From Oscillospiraceae bacterium (GTDB taxonomy: Bacteria; Bacillota; Clostridia; Oscillospirales; Ruminococcaceae): a stretch of DNA of 64,000 bases. Under the pieces are notes generated by a model. That model was given only the letters and a program-made list of their open reading frames with translations. It did not search any database and was not told where the DNA came from. This document shows, in pieces, positions 55,403-63,739 of the stretch. Location of the stretch: the NCBI GenBank assembly GCA_018434245.1, contig JAHDPQ010000098.1, positions 29,777 through 93,776 on the forward strand. The letters run 5' to 3'. A program made the translations under genes and the position numbers. How positions within the stretch are numbered: position 1 is the first letter of the stretch; the number at the start of each line of letters is the position of its first letter.

Positions 55403-56236
55403 TTAGTGGAATTTAACGGGGATTTGCAGCCTTAAGAACATTCCCCGCTCTCCGCTGCCAATGACCGGAAGCTCTGCAATGGTTTCGCAAAGGTAATCGC
55501 CGCAGATAATGTACCCCTCCTGTTTAGATTGTTCCAAAAGACGCAGGGCATATTCCTTTTCCTTATAAAAATTATCACAGTAGATGCAAAGGTAGTTACC
55601 GGGGGGGATAACGGTGATGAGATCGGGTGGTGCAAACTCCCGGTCCACAAAGACAAACACCTCGGTGGAATAAAAGTGTCCGGCCAAGAGGTTTTTTTGG
55701 CGCAGGATGGTTCCCGCGTTGCAGAAGTAGATTTGCGGCAGCTTGTCCTGGGAAAGGCGGTTGCGCAGCTCCCGCAGGATTTCCTCGTACACCTCGATAC
55801 CCTGATCGTAAAAGTTGTTGTGAGTGTCGATGCAGTACATCTGTCGCCCCCCGATGTATTCCAGCACAATGGTGCCGTCCCGGGGGGCTGCCCGGTACCG
55901 CTCAAAGCTTTCCAGAGTGCGCTCCACTGCCCGGCGCTGCATCTTGAGGTCCCCAATTTGCTCCTGAATCTGCCGCTGTTTTTGATGGAGCACATTCCCA
56001 AGATAATCCAAATCCTTGTTATCCAGCTGGGTTTTAATATCCCGCAGGTTCATCCCCAGAGATTTCATGTACTGGATCATATCCAGTACGGCGCTTTGTT
56101 TGATGTCGTAATAGCGGTAGCGGTTGCCGTCTCCCCTTTTGCTGGGGGAAAGCAGTCCCTTTTTGTCGTATAGCCGCAGGGTCTGCTCGGAAATCTGATT
56201 CAGCTTGGCCATCTGGCCGATGGTCAGCCACTGCAT
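55403..56236 (-). CDS. MerR-family regulator with effector domain
   Basis: 277 residues. N-terminal MerR helix-turn-helix ([25 protein letters not shown]), coiled-coil at about residues 75-115, and a C-terminal GyrI-like ligand domain as in BmrR-type regulators. It probably controls the dehydrogenase 124 bp downstream or the oxidoreductase upstream. Ligand unknown. Start ATG 56236 after GGAGGTGATGAC. Confidence 0.92.
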   Translation of the reverse strand: MQWLTIGQMAKLNQISEQTLRLYDKKGLLSPSKRGDGNRYRYYDIKQSAVLDMIQYMKSLGMNLRDIKTQLDNKDLDYLGNVLHQKQRQIQEQIGDLKMQRRAVERTLESFERYRAAPRDGTIVLEYIGGRQMYCIDTHNNFYDQGIEVYEEILRELRNRLSQDKLPQIYFCNAGTILRQKNLLAGHFYSTEVFVFVDREFAPPDLITVIPPGNYLCIYCDNFYKEKEYALRLLEQSKQEGYIICGDYLCETIAELPVIGSGERGMFLRLQIPVKFH

Positions 56237-56255
56237 GTCATCACCTCCTGCCCTT

Positions 56256-56283
56256 ATTGTACCAAACCTTGCTCCTACGTCAA
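56256..56283 (-). promoter_or_regulatory. MerR gene promoter
   Basis: Minus strand TTGACG (56283-56278), 16 bp, TACAAT (56261-56256). A divergent TTGACA at 56341 with TAGACT 17 bp on could serve the oxidoreductase. Confidence 0.6.
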
Positions 56284-56435
56284 TGTTTTAACAATAATTT
56301 TTAAAAAATGGAGAAACTTTTATCTCTACTGACGGATTGATTGACAAATATAGCAGCCTTGTATAGACTTTATATCAGGATGAACTTGGTGTACAATAAG
56401 AGAACCGTGTTTGGTCAAACAACGAGGTGATACGT

Positions 56436-57920
56436 TTGAAGCAGTACGATCTGGTGATTGTGGGAAGTGGAGCAGGCCTGATGGTTTTGGAGGAAGCCCT
56501 CAGTCAAGGGCTTCGCTGCGCTCTGGTGGAGGAATCCAAGTTTGGCGGAACCTGCCTGACCAAGGGCTGCATCCCCTCTAAAATGCTGGTATATCCGGCG
56601 GATTTTATCCGGGAGGCCCAAAGGTCCCGGCGGTTTGGGGTGGAGGTGGCCTCCCCTTCCATCGACTGGGAAAAGATTTCCGCAAGAATGTGGGAGCAAA
56701 TCGACTTCCATCAAACCATTGAAGAAAGCCTGCAAAAGATTCCCAACCTGACCATTTATAAAGGCAGAGGCTCCTTTGCCGGGCCGGACCGGATGGTGGT
56801 CCGCTACCGGGACGGCAGACCGGAAGAAGTGATCGGCAGCGAAAAGTTTGTCATCGCCGCCGGAGCCCGCAGCTTTGTTCCCTTCATTCCGGGGCTGGAG
56901 GAGACGGGATACCTCACCTCCGAGGGCTTTTTTGGAGAGGGCTTCCCCCAAAAGCCATGGGAAAGCCTTGTCATTGTAGGGGGTGGAGCCATCAGCGCGG
57001 AGTTTGCCCACATCTTCTCCGCCTTTGGCACCAAGGTCACTGTTGTGGTCCGCTCTGGGGGGATTCTCTCCAAGGAGGAAGCGGAGGTTTCTCGGTTTGT
57101 CACAAGACAGTTCGAGAAGAACGGCATCCGGGTGGTGACCGAAAGCGTTGCGGTAGAGGCTTCCAAAGAGGGGGAAACTAAATACCTCACCGTGGAAAAC
57201 CGGGTGACGGGGGAGCAGACTACCCTGCCCTGTCAGGAGATTTTCATTGCCGCCGGGGTGCGGTCCAACGGGGACACTCTGGATCTGGATAAGGCGGGTG
57301 TAAAGGTGGATGAACAGGGTTGGATTCCCACCAACCTCTATCTGGAAACCTCCCGGAAAAACATCTGGGCCTTGGGGGATATCAACGGCAAATACCAGTT
57401 CCGCCACAAGGCCAACCACGAGGCTCAGATTCTCATGGCAAACCTCTTTTCCGGGGAGAAGAAGGAGGTCAACTACCACAGCGTACCGTGGACCATCTTT
57501 ACCCATCCTCAGATAGCCCGGGTGGGCCGGACGGAAGCCGAACTCAAGGCGCAGGGAATTCCCTATAAAGCCGCTAAAAACTACTATTCCGAGGTGGTGG
57601 GTGGCAGGGCCATGGGCTACCGGGAGGAGGACGACGACAACGGCTTTGTCAAGATACTGGTGGGGCAGAACAAAAATATCCTGGGGGTACACATTGCGGG
57701 GCCTCAAGCTTCGGTGCTGCTGCAGCCCTTTGTCTACCTGATGAACGCCGGGTACCGCTGCCGGAAAAAGCTGGAGCAAACCGCCGCCAAGGAAATTGAA
57801 GGCCTGCGGATTCTCTGTCCCCATCTGGGAAGCTATGCCCCCATCAACGACTCCATGATCATCCACCCCTCCCTCAACGAGCTGACGGCCTGGGTGTTTG
57901 AAAAGCTGGGGGAAAGCTGA
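56436..57920 (+). CDS. FAD-dependent pyridine nucleotide-disulfide oxidoreductase
   Basis: 494 residues from TTG 56436, with GAGGTG 6 nt upstream. FAD loop VGSGAGLMVLEEAL near residue 9, redox disulfide C40-C45 (GGTCLTKGCIPSK), NAD loop VGGGAISAEFAHIF, and the C-terminal HxxxxE active-site pair (HPSLNE). This is the dihydrolipoyl-dehydrogenase/mercuric reductase family; no 2-oxoacid dehydrogenase or lipoyl gene is near, so the real substrate (mycothiol-, CoA- or metal-linked disulfide) is open. Confidence 0.92.
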   Translation: MKQYDLVIVGSGAGLMVLEEALSQGLRCALVEESKFGGTCLTKGCIPSKMLVYPADFIREAQRSRRFGVEVASPSIDWEKISARMWEQIDFHQTIEESLQKIPNLTIYKGRGSFAGPDRMVVRYRDGRPEEVIGSEKFVIAAGARSFVPFIPGLEETGYLTSEGFFGEGFPQKPWESLVIVGGGAISAEFAHIFSAFGTKVTVVVRSGGILSKEEAEVSRFVTRQFEKNGIRVVTESVAVEASKEGETKYLTVENRVTGEQTTLPCQEIFIAAGVRSNGDTLDLDKAGVKVDEQGWIPTNLYLETSRKNIWALGDINGKYQFRHKANHEAQILMANLFSGEKKEVNYHSVPWTIFTHPQIARVGRTEAELKAQGIPYKAAKNYYSEVVGGRAMGYREEDDDNGFVKILVGQNKNILGVHIAGPQASVLLQPFVYLMNAGYRCRKKLEQTAAKEIEGLRILCPHLGSYAPINDSMIIHPSLNELTAWVFEKLGES

Positions 57921-58049
57921 TTCAACAGCTGCCCCTTATGCCTTTTTGGCCAATGTGACCCCATCACGGTTCCTTTGCGTGGCTTTTGGTATAGTAGAAG
58001 CAGAGCCTACAGCTTTGACAACCAACCACACAAAGGAGCGGTGAAGCAT

Positions 58050-58217
58050 ATGACCAGATACATCATTGGCGGCTTAATTGGCTTGGCGGCGGGATACCTC
58101 TACTATCGGCTGGTGGGATGCGCCACCGGCACCTGCCCTATTACCGCCAACCCCCTGAGCTCCTCGATTTACGGATTGATCATGGGGCTGTTGGTGGCGG
58201 GGATTGTGAGCAAATAA
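58050..58217 (+). CDS. Small membrane protein (DUF6132-like)
   Basis: 55 residues from ATG 58050, with AGGAG 11 nt upstream. Two hydrophobic segments flank a short GCATGTCP loop, like the small YtxH/DUF6132 family of membrane proteins found near thioredoxin and rhodanese-type genes. Two cysteines in the loop may be redox-active. It follows the oxidoreductase gene and may be co-transcribed. Function unknown. Confidence 0.7.
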   Translation: MTRYIIGGLIGLAAGYLYYRLVGCATGTCPITANPLSSSIYGLIMGLLVAGIVSK

Positions 58218-58243
58218 AGCCCCTTTTCCTTTGCCCCAACAAA

Positions 58244-58271
58244 AAAACGCCGGGAGCTTCCCGGCGTTTTT
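58244..58271. terminator. Bidirectional terminator before fba
   Basis: Stem ACGCCGGGA / TCCCGGCGT, 3-nt loop, with A-run on the left and T-run on the right. Confidence 0.88.
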
Positions 58272-58307
58272 GGCGTTCTTTTGTCAAAATGGGATGGGGT
58301 TGGTCTG

Positions 58308-59246
58308 TTATCTTGCCTTACCGTCGCAGCCCAACACATTTTTGATTTTGTGAGCAACCATTCCCTTGATCGCTTCCCGAGCGGGAGCCAGATACTGACG
58401 GGGGTCGAAGTGGGAGGGGTTCTCGGCAAAATGCTTGCGGATGGTCCCGGTCATGGCCAGACGCAGGTCGGAGTCGATGTTGATTTTGCAAACTGCCATG
58501 GAGGCTGCCTTGCGCAGCATATCCTCGGGGATGCCGATGGCATCGTCCATTTTGCCTCCGTTCTCGTTAATCATCTTAACATACTCGGGAATGACGGAGG
58601 AAGCCCCGTGAAGTACAATGGGGAATCCGGGCAGGCGACGCTCTACTTCTTCCAGAATGTCAAAGCGCAGCTGAGGCTTTTGGCCGGGCTTAAACTTAAA
58701 GGCTCCGTGGCTGGTGCCGATGGCAATGGCAAGGCTGTCCACTCCGGTGCGCTCTACAAATTCCTGCACCTCTTCGGGGCGGGTGTAGGAGGCATCCTCG
58801 GCAGAGACATTGACGGCGTCCTCGATGCCGGCCAGACGGCCCAGCTCGCCTTCTACACAGACGCCTTTGGCGTGGGCGTACTCCACCACCTGCTTGGTCA
58901 GCTTGATGTTGTCCTCAAAGGAATGGTGGGAGCCGTCGATCATAACGGAGGTAAAGCCGCCATCGATGCAGCTTTTGCAAAGCTCGAAGGTGTCGCCGTG
59001 ATCCAGATGAACGGCGATGGGAAGTCCAGTCTCGGCTACAGCGGCCTCGATCAGCTTCATCAGATAGGTATGGTTGGCGTACTTCCGGGCACCGGCGCTG
59101 ACCTGAAGAATCAGGGGGGCGTTGAGCTCTTTGGCTGCCTCGGTAATCCCCTGAATGATCTCCATATTGTTAACGTTAAAGGCTCCGATGGCGTAGCCGC
59201 CTGCATAGGCGTCCTTAAACATCTGAGTGGTGGTTACCATTGCCAT
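58308..59246 (-). CDS. fba: Class II fructose-1,6-bisphosphate aldolase
   Basis: 312 residues from ATG 59246, with AAGGAG 8 nt upstream. Zinc enzyme with AVHLDHGD (D82 catalytic, H83 zinc ligand), VEGELGRLAG, GTSHGAFKF and VLHGASS. It splits fructose-1,6-bisphosphate, the sugar made from NagB's product after phosphorylation, so it connects the sugar cluster to central metabolism, though it is a housekeeping gene with its own promoter. Confidence 0.96.
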   Translation of the reverse strand: MAMVTTTQMFKDAYAGGYAIGAFNVNNMEIIQGITEAAKELNAPLILQVSAGARKYANHTYLMKLIEAAVAETGLPIAVHLDHGDTFELCKSCIDGGFTSVMIDGSHHSFEDNIKLTKQVVEYAHAKGVCVEGELGRLAGIEDAVNVSAEDASYTRPEEVQEFVERTGVDSLAIAIGTSHGAFKFKPGQKPQLRFDILEEVERRLPGFPIVLHGASSVIPEYVKMINENGGKMDDAIGIPEDMLRKAASMAVCKINIDSDLRLAMTGTIRKHFAENPSHFDPRQYLAPAREAIKGMVAHKIKNVLGCDGKAR

Positions 59247-59283
59247 GTTACCAGCTCCTTTGTTTTTATTGTCTTCTAAAATC

Positions 59284-59312
59284 ATCTTACCAAGAATTTC
59301 TACCAAATGCAA
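59284..59312 (-). promoter_or_regulatory. fba promoter
   Basis: Minus strand TTGCAT (59312-59307), 17 bp, extended TGG-TAAGAT (59289-59284). Confidence 0.72.
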
Positions 59313-59319
59313 GGACAAA

Positions 59320-59640
59320 CTCCCGCTGGGAAAGCCTTGGTTTTTGTATAGTCTCCCCGTTTTTCAGAGAGATAATCCTTGCTTTTTTCGGAGCTTGGGC
59401 ATCTAAAATGCAAAGAGCCTACCGGGCGCAGACAATAAAAAGAGGCGGGGCACTGGTACATCTCCTCTTCATTACGGCTCAAATGATTGTAAATTAATCG
59501 AGCTTTTTTGACAGTAAGGCTGGCGTTAATGCCGTCGGACAGTTCAGCAGGCCGATTGTTAAAAGGATACGGGCCATTTTTGTACGGAGTGACCACAACA
59601 GTGATTGCTTACTGTTGCGGTTGGCTCCATAGTGCATGCG
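59320..59640. other. Gap with no supported gene
   Basis: Between the fba promoter and the collagen-like remnant. A 98-codon minus-strand frame (GTG 59596) lacks a ribosome site and a recognisable family, so nothing is annotated. Base composition begins to drop here. Confidence 0.3.
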
Positions 59641-60225
59641 TTAAACGGTTGTTTCAATTAAAATAGTAGCTGCGGCACCCTCTGCTAATGCTCCTTGGTT
59701 TCCGGTACGAGTGATTCTGATGGAAAGGAGGTCACAGCTTAAAACGTCATAGTCTGCTGTAACAAAGGCACAGCAGTTGCGGGCACCTACGTCACTTGGT
59801 CCGGCGATAGTTGCTATAATGCCCGTGTCAATCAACTCGTCGCCACACGTCGTGCTCCGGATAATTTCTGCTGATATGGTATCGTTGACACCTAGCGGCT
59901 CCAGCCTTACACTAAAAGCTAAGCCTACAATTTTTGAATTTTGTGCGATTACTACGGTATTCCTTGCAAAATCAGCAGAGGCATTTCCCAAGCCTAAATA
60001 CTGATTGTTGGAAATTGATTGGTCTGTAGCTAGGTAAAAAGTGTTTCCTCCCGGACCGGTAGGGCCAGCAGGACCGGTAGGGCCAGCAGGACCGGTAGGG
60101 CCAGCAGGACCATCAGCACCAGCGGGGCCGGCAGGGCCGGTAGGGCCAGCAGGACCGGTTGCTACGCTAATATATGCACAACCGCTAGAAACCGCATGAA
60201 TACTGGGTTTTCCTAGATTAAAATA
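59641..60225 (-). pseudogene. Collagen-like exosporium-type gene, 5' end missing
   Basis: 194 codons in one frame without an ATG, GTG or TTG near the start; an in-frame TAG lies just upstream (60226-60228). The N-terminal part holds GPAGPTGPAG triplet repeats (about 60060-60160), followed by a globular tail starting GGNTFYLATDQSISNNQ, similar in layout to BclA-type spore-surface proteins. Probably an N-terminally truncated collagen-like glycoprotein of the exosporium; it could be a silent remnant or start at an unusual codon. It marks the edge of the low-GC region. Confidence 0.7.
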
Positions 60226-60256
60226 CTATTTGAAACCCCAATAATCACGCAAAGGA

Positions 60257-60297
60257 GCCGCTTAGAAGCTGGACAAGCTTCCGAGCGGCCCTTTTTT
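60257..60297 (+). terminator. Plus-strand terminator without an obvious gene
   Basis: GCCGCT / AGCGGC and GAAGCT / AGCTTC stacked stems with a small internal loop, 5-nt top loop, and six T residues. No plus-strand gene lies upstream, so it is probably left over from the segment lost at this junction. Confidence 0.65.
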
Positions 60298-60595
60298 AAG
60301 ACCTTCTGGAAATTAACTTTTAAATCCAGTATCCAATCAAAGACGTTCACCTATCAATCCCACCCTACAAGCTCAACCAGTACACACCGAGCAAATTACT
60401 AATCGCTTGGCTATCAATTAATTTGAATATAATCTGACCTATTGCAATACGAAAAGGCATTGCGCTGCCATTTACCTTTTTACGGGCAAACCGAACCATC
60501 CAAAGGGACTTATCCGAGACGGAAAAACGGTCGGTCGGTGCGTTCTGGGGGTTTGTTTTCAAGTTTGTTTTTGGTTATCAGGGTCAAAAGAGTGC
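60298..60595. other. Low-GC gap, no supported gene
   Basis: A 65-codon minus-strand frame (60365-60562) has no ribosome site or recognisable family. Confidence 0.3.
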
Positions 60596-60910
60596 GACCG
60601 CGCGGGTAAACACAGTCAAGACAGCATCGTATTTTTTTGATGCCCTGGAGGAAATCCAAATCATGACAGACCAAAAGGAGTGCTGAAATATGAGCTAGCA
60701 GAGGCCCTGATCACCAGTAAGATTTGCAGCAGAAAATCGCGCGAATCGGAACAGAACGCAAAGATTCAGGAGGGTGACCGGTCCGCCAAAGATGTCGAAA
60801 AGGGCAGCAACCATCTCCCAGGAGCAATACAGCAGTAAGGAAATTCGCTTTGTCCGCTGCGTCGATTCGAAAAAGCTGCAGTGAAGGTGGATCTCTCCAA
60901 GTTATACCGC
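60596..60910 (+). pseudogene. Degraded mobile-element ORFs
   Basis: Short coding-like stretches: a frame ending FFDALEEIQIMTDQKEC at about 60610-60688, and MSKRAATISQEQYSSKEIRF at about 60796-60880, followed by VDLSKLYRKLGAKTQEG in another frame. They look like pieces of conjugative-element genes broken by frameshift. No family identified. Confidence 0.4.
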
Positions 60911-61025
60911 AAACTAGGCGCGAAAACTCAGGAGGGGAACGGACGGCAGGCCTTATGGCCTAGAAGGCAGGTTGGAGCACCGGCGCCGATTTCAGCCTTG
61001 GAGAGCGGGTTTGGGAGATTTCTTC

Positions 61026-61169
61026 ATGGTACAACTGATCGTTCATTGCGGCGGACAGGAAATTGGCGGCAGTACGGCCGAGCTTTGTTCACCCTGTGGA
61101 GGGATTTTGCTCGACCTAGGTGCCCCGCTGAATTATGACACACGCGCCATGTTGGAGACGATTTTTTGA
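61026..61169 (+). pseudogene. N-terminal fragment of an MBL-fold hydrolase-like protein
   Basis: MVQLIVHCGGQEIGGSTAEL followed by GILLDLGAPLNYD, the opening beta strands of metallo-beta-lactamase-fold proteins. It ends after 47 codons, before the HxHxDH metal motif, so it is truncated. Often linked with conjugative elements. Confidence 0.5.
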
Positions 61170-61282
61170 ATTCAATGATAACACTTGGGATTTAACGATC
61201 TCCTACTCCGTGATCTTCAGCGTGAGCGGGAGCAGAAACCCAGCCGCCGCAAGGCGGTATTTTCATTATAAGGCGGTTCGCC

Positions 61283-61525
61283 ATGAACAATCAGTTGTAA
61301 ATTTTTGAGAATGAGGAGTTTGGAAAAGTCAGGGTTTTGGACATCGACGGCCATCCCTGGTTTGTGGGCAAAGATGTGACCGATATCTTAGGCTATAGGA
61401 ACGGCAGCCGGGATATCAACCGCCATGTAGATTCGGAGGATCGCCAAAACTACCGAAACGGTACTTTAGAAAAAAGCAATCGCGGAATCACCATTATCAA
61501 TACCGCTCTATTCAAGATCGGATAG
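61283..61525 (+). pseudogene. BRO-N phage antirepressor-like gene, broken
   Basis: Reads MNNQL, a TAA stop at codon 6, then IFENEEFGKVRVLDIDG and VGKDVTDILGYRNGSRDINRHV, a typical BRO-N domain. The TAA replaces the CAA (Gln) expected at this place. The frame ends after about 80 codons with no C-terminal KilA/ANT domain. Inactive by premature stop and truncation. Confidence 0.75.
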
Positions 61526-61645
61526 TGCCTGCGAAAGCAACAACGTTTGGCTGAAAATAGTTTGAAATAACGTGTTTTCGCCCTCTTGCAAAGCTCGCCC
61601 AACCAAGGTAACGTCAACCAACACTAAGAGCGGGAGGGGTTTTTT

Positions 61646-61819
61646 ATGCCGGATTACGTCGCGATGTATAAGCTGCTATTCAACGCACAGACCGATGCCA
61701 TTGCCATTTTACAAAAGGCGCAGCAGGATACCGAGGAGATGTTCATTTCTTCACCGGAACCGGATATTCGGGCTCTGGAATCGAAAAGTCCAGAGGGTGA
61801 TAAGCTCTCTGACGAATAG
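61646..61819 (+). CDS. Small mobile-element protein
   Basis: 57 residues, GGGAGGGG then ATG 61646. MPDYVAMYKLLFNAQTDAIA then ILQKAQQDTEEMF: a helical small protein commonly found in prophages and conjugative elements. Its reading frame and ribosome site look intact. Role unknown. Confidence 0.7.
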   Translation: MPDYVAMYKLLFNAQTDAIAILQKAQQDTEEMFISSPEPDIRALESKSPEGDKLSDE

Positions 61820-61831
61820 GGGGAGAATCTC

Positions 61832-62116
61832 ATGCGGCTGTTGTTTCGGATTCTGCTGTTTCCCGTCACGTTGGCGCTGTCCGTCGTGGTTGGCGTCTGC
61901 CGATTCGTTAGCGACTGCTCCGGGGCGTTGCTGGGGGTAATCGCCACCCTGCTTTTCACGGTGGCATTGCTGACGCTGATTCTCTTCAAGGAACCCGGCG
62001 GAGCCTTGGCCACAACTGCTATCACTTTCCTTATCAGCCCCTATGGGATTCCCAGGCTGGCAGGGTGGTTCATTGATCGGTTAGATGATCTAAACGGAGT
62101 AATGAAGTCTATCTGA
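61832..62116 (+). CDS. CD1845-like membrane protein of conjugative elements
   Basis: 94 residues, 12 bp after the previous gene, with GGGGGAG upstream. Two hydrophobic helices (residues 1-25 and 33-52), then ITFLISPYGIPRLAGWFIDRLDDLN, which is the conserved end of CD1845-family proteins of Tn1549/Tn916-like elements. Probably intact although the surrounding element is decayed. Confidence 0.7.
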   Translation: MRLLFRILLFPVTLALSVVVGVCRFVSDCSGALLGVIATLLFTVALLTLILFKEPGGALATTAITFLISPYGIPRLAGWFIDRLDDLNGVMKSI

Positions 62117-62175
62117 CGAAACACAGAGGCGCGGCGAGAAAAAACTTCGCCGCGCTTTGCTGTCTGGGGAAGGAG

Positions 62176-63106
62176 GTGCAGGTTATCGCTACCACCCGAC
62201 TGATGCCGATTCACCTGGGCGGTGGCAGAAGGATGGAGGATGCCATCGACTACGTTTCGAATCCGGAAAAGACTCGGAGCAGCGAGTTGGTTTCATCCTA
62301 CGAATGTGACTTCAAGACTGCTGGCGCGGAGTTCGCCCTCTCCAAGCGGCAGCATTTTTGCAAGTGGCTGGCTATGAAATCAAGCACGGACAGCATCTCT
62401 CTTTCCGCGCATCGGATCAGAAGAAGTTCACCCGCTGCCGCGAGAAAACCCTCGGTGCAGATTACACCGAGGAAGCCATTCGCGAGCGAATGGCCGGGTG
62501 CAGACAAGCACTTGTTCAACCTAATGTTCCCAAGGCACCGATGCAATCGGTTAATCTGCTCATTGATATTCAGTCAAAGATCCAGTCCGGCAAGGGGCCG
62601 GGATTCGAACGCTGGGCAAAGGTGCACAACCTCAAAGCGATGGCGCGGACGCTCATTTATCTGCAGGAGCAGGACCTTGATCGCTACGATGTTCTGGCCG
62701 AGAAAGCGTCGGCAGTCACTGTGCGATTTAATGTTCTCTCGAATCAGATGAAGAGTTTGGAAACAAAACTGACTGCCAACGCTTCCCTGCAAAAGCATAT
62801 CATCAACTATATCAAGACCAGGCAAACCTACATCGACTATCGCAAGGCCGGGTACAGCAAAAGGTTTCGAGGCGAGCATGAGTCAGATATTTTCTTGACG
62901 AGCTGGGGCTTTCCAAGATTCCCACCATCAAAAGTCTGCGTGCGGAGTATGCTTTGCTCCTAGAGGAAAAGAAAAAAGCCCGCCATGAGTACCATCAGGC
63001 GCGCTTGGATAGGAAGGCATTACTTGTTGCGAAATCCAACGTAGACAGATTCTTGGGAACGAATTCCCGCTCTCAGGAACGGGAACCCGATGCTCAGCAG
63101 AGGTGA
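62176..63106 (+). pseudogene. Relaxase (MobA/VirD2-type) pseudogene
   Basis: The N-terminus VIATTRLMPIHLGGGRRMEDA and DYVSNPEKTRSSELVSSYECD matches Tn1549-type relaxases up to FALSKRQ. It then jumps, via a frameshift near 62370, directly to the C-terminal part (GYEIKHGQHLSFRASDQKKF...). The central catalytic HUH-type region with its histidine triad is missing, so a large in-frame deletion removed the nicking domain. A second frameshift near 62893 restores DELGLSKIPTIKSLRAEYALLLEEKKKA to a stop at 63104-63106. Cannot support transfer. Confidence 0.85.
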
Positions 63107-63190
63107 CAGTCACTCATTTAGCGGCCGATTTTCGGCTGCGCAGCCGTCCCGCAACGCGGGGCGATCAACACGGGGTCTGGGGTTTCCCCA

Positions 63191-63356
63191 GCAAGCAGAG
63201 CAGGCCAAGTGCGCAAGTGTGCACTGGTCTGCCTTGCTTGCCAAGATAATCAGCACGTGCTGATTATACCAGTAATCATCATAAATAAGTAATCATCACC
63301 TTGAGTAATAAAGTCCGAGATCACTGGGTTTTAAGTAAAAATAGTGATGATTACTT
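63191..63356. repeat. Inverted repeats after the relaxase, candidate oriT
   Basis: An imperfect inverted repeat of about 16 bp per arm (GCAAGCAGAGCAGGCC ... GGTCTGCCTTGCTTGC) at 63191-63241 with inner GTGCGCA / TGTGCAC; a perfect 22-bp palindrome at 63246-63267 (half ATAATCAGCAC); and the 13-bp pair AAGTAATCATCAC (63287-63299) / GTGATGATTACTT (63344-63356). Gap 63107-63420 contains nothing else. Such nested repeats next to a relaxase are typical of oriT. Confidence 0.5.
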
Positions 63357-63426
63357 TTGACCTTAAGGGGGTGCGGACGAAAAGCTGGACTTAAATCGGG
63401 AGGGAGTCGCAAGTGACAGTACCGCT

Positions 63427-63725
63427 GTGTCAGTCTCAAAGCATCATGGTGTTAGTAGAAACAGCCTTTATAAATGGAAAAAGGAACTGCTTTGCGAAGA
63501 GAGGACGGCTGCAATGAAAAAGGGCTCACGCGCACCACTGCCTGACGACAGGGACGCTCTTCTTGCACAGCTGGAAGCTCTGAAAAAGGAAATATACCAT
63601 CGCCAGATGGAGATTGACATACTCGAAAAACGGCTGAAATCCTAAAAAAAGGCCAGAGTGATTGATGCCCTGAGAAATACATATTCCCTGAATGAATTTC
63701 TGAAAAAGCTGGAGATCCCTAGATA
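63427..63725 (+). pseudogene. IS3-family transposase remnant
   Basis: GTG 63427 begins VSVSKHHGVSRNSLYKWKKEL, the helix-turn-helix start of an IS3/IS150-type OrfA, through LEALKKEIYHRQMEIDILEK. Frameshifts follow: AEILKKGQS appears in another frame, then VIDALRNTYSLNEFLKKLEIPR, the start of the OrfB side, before the sequence is cut at about 63725 by the next element. Confidence 0.75.
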
Positions 63726-63739
63726 GTGTTGACAAGAGA

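Noticed and set aside
59300-59596. 98-codon minus-strand ORF after the collagen-like gene
   Set aside because: GTG start without a ribosome site, no recognisable family; it also overlaps the fba promoter.
60001-60180. Short tandem repeats that might suggest a CRISPR or satellite
   Set aside because: The repeats translate as Gly-Pro-X triplets in the collagen-like frame; there are no spacers.
60365-60562. 65-codon minus-strand ORF in the low-GC gap
   Set aside because: No ribosome site, no family and no neighbour support.
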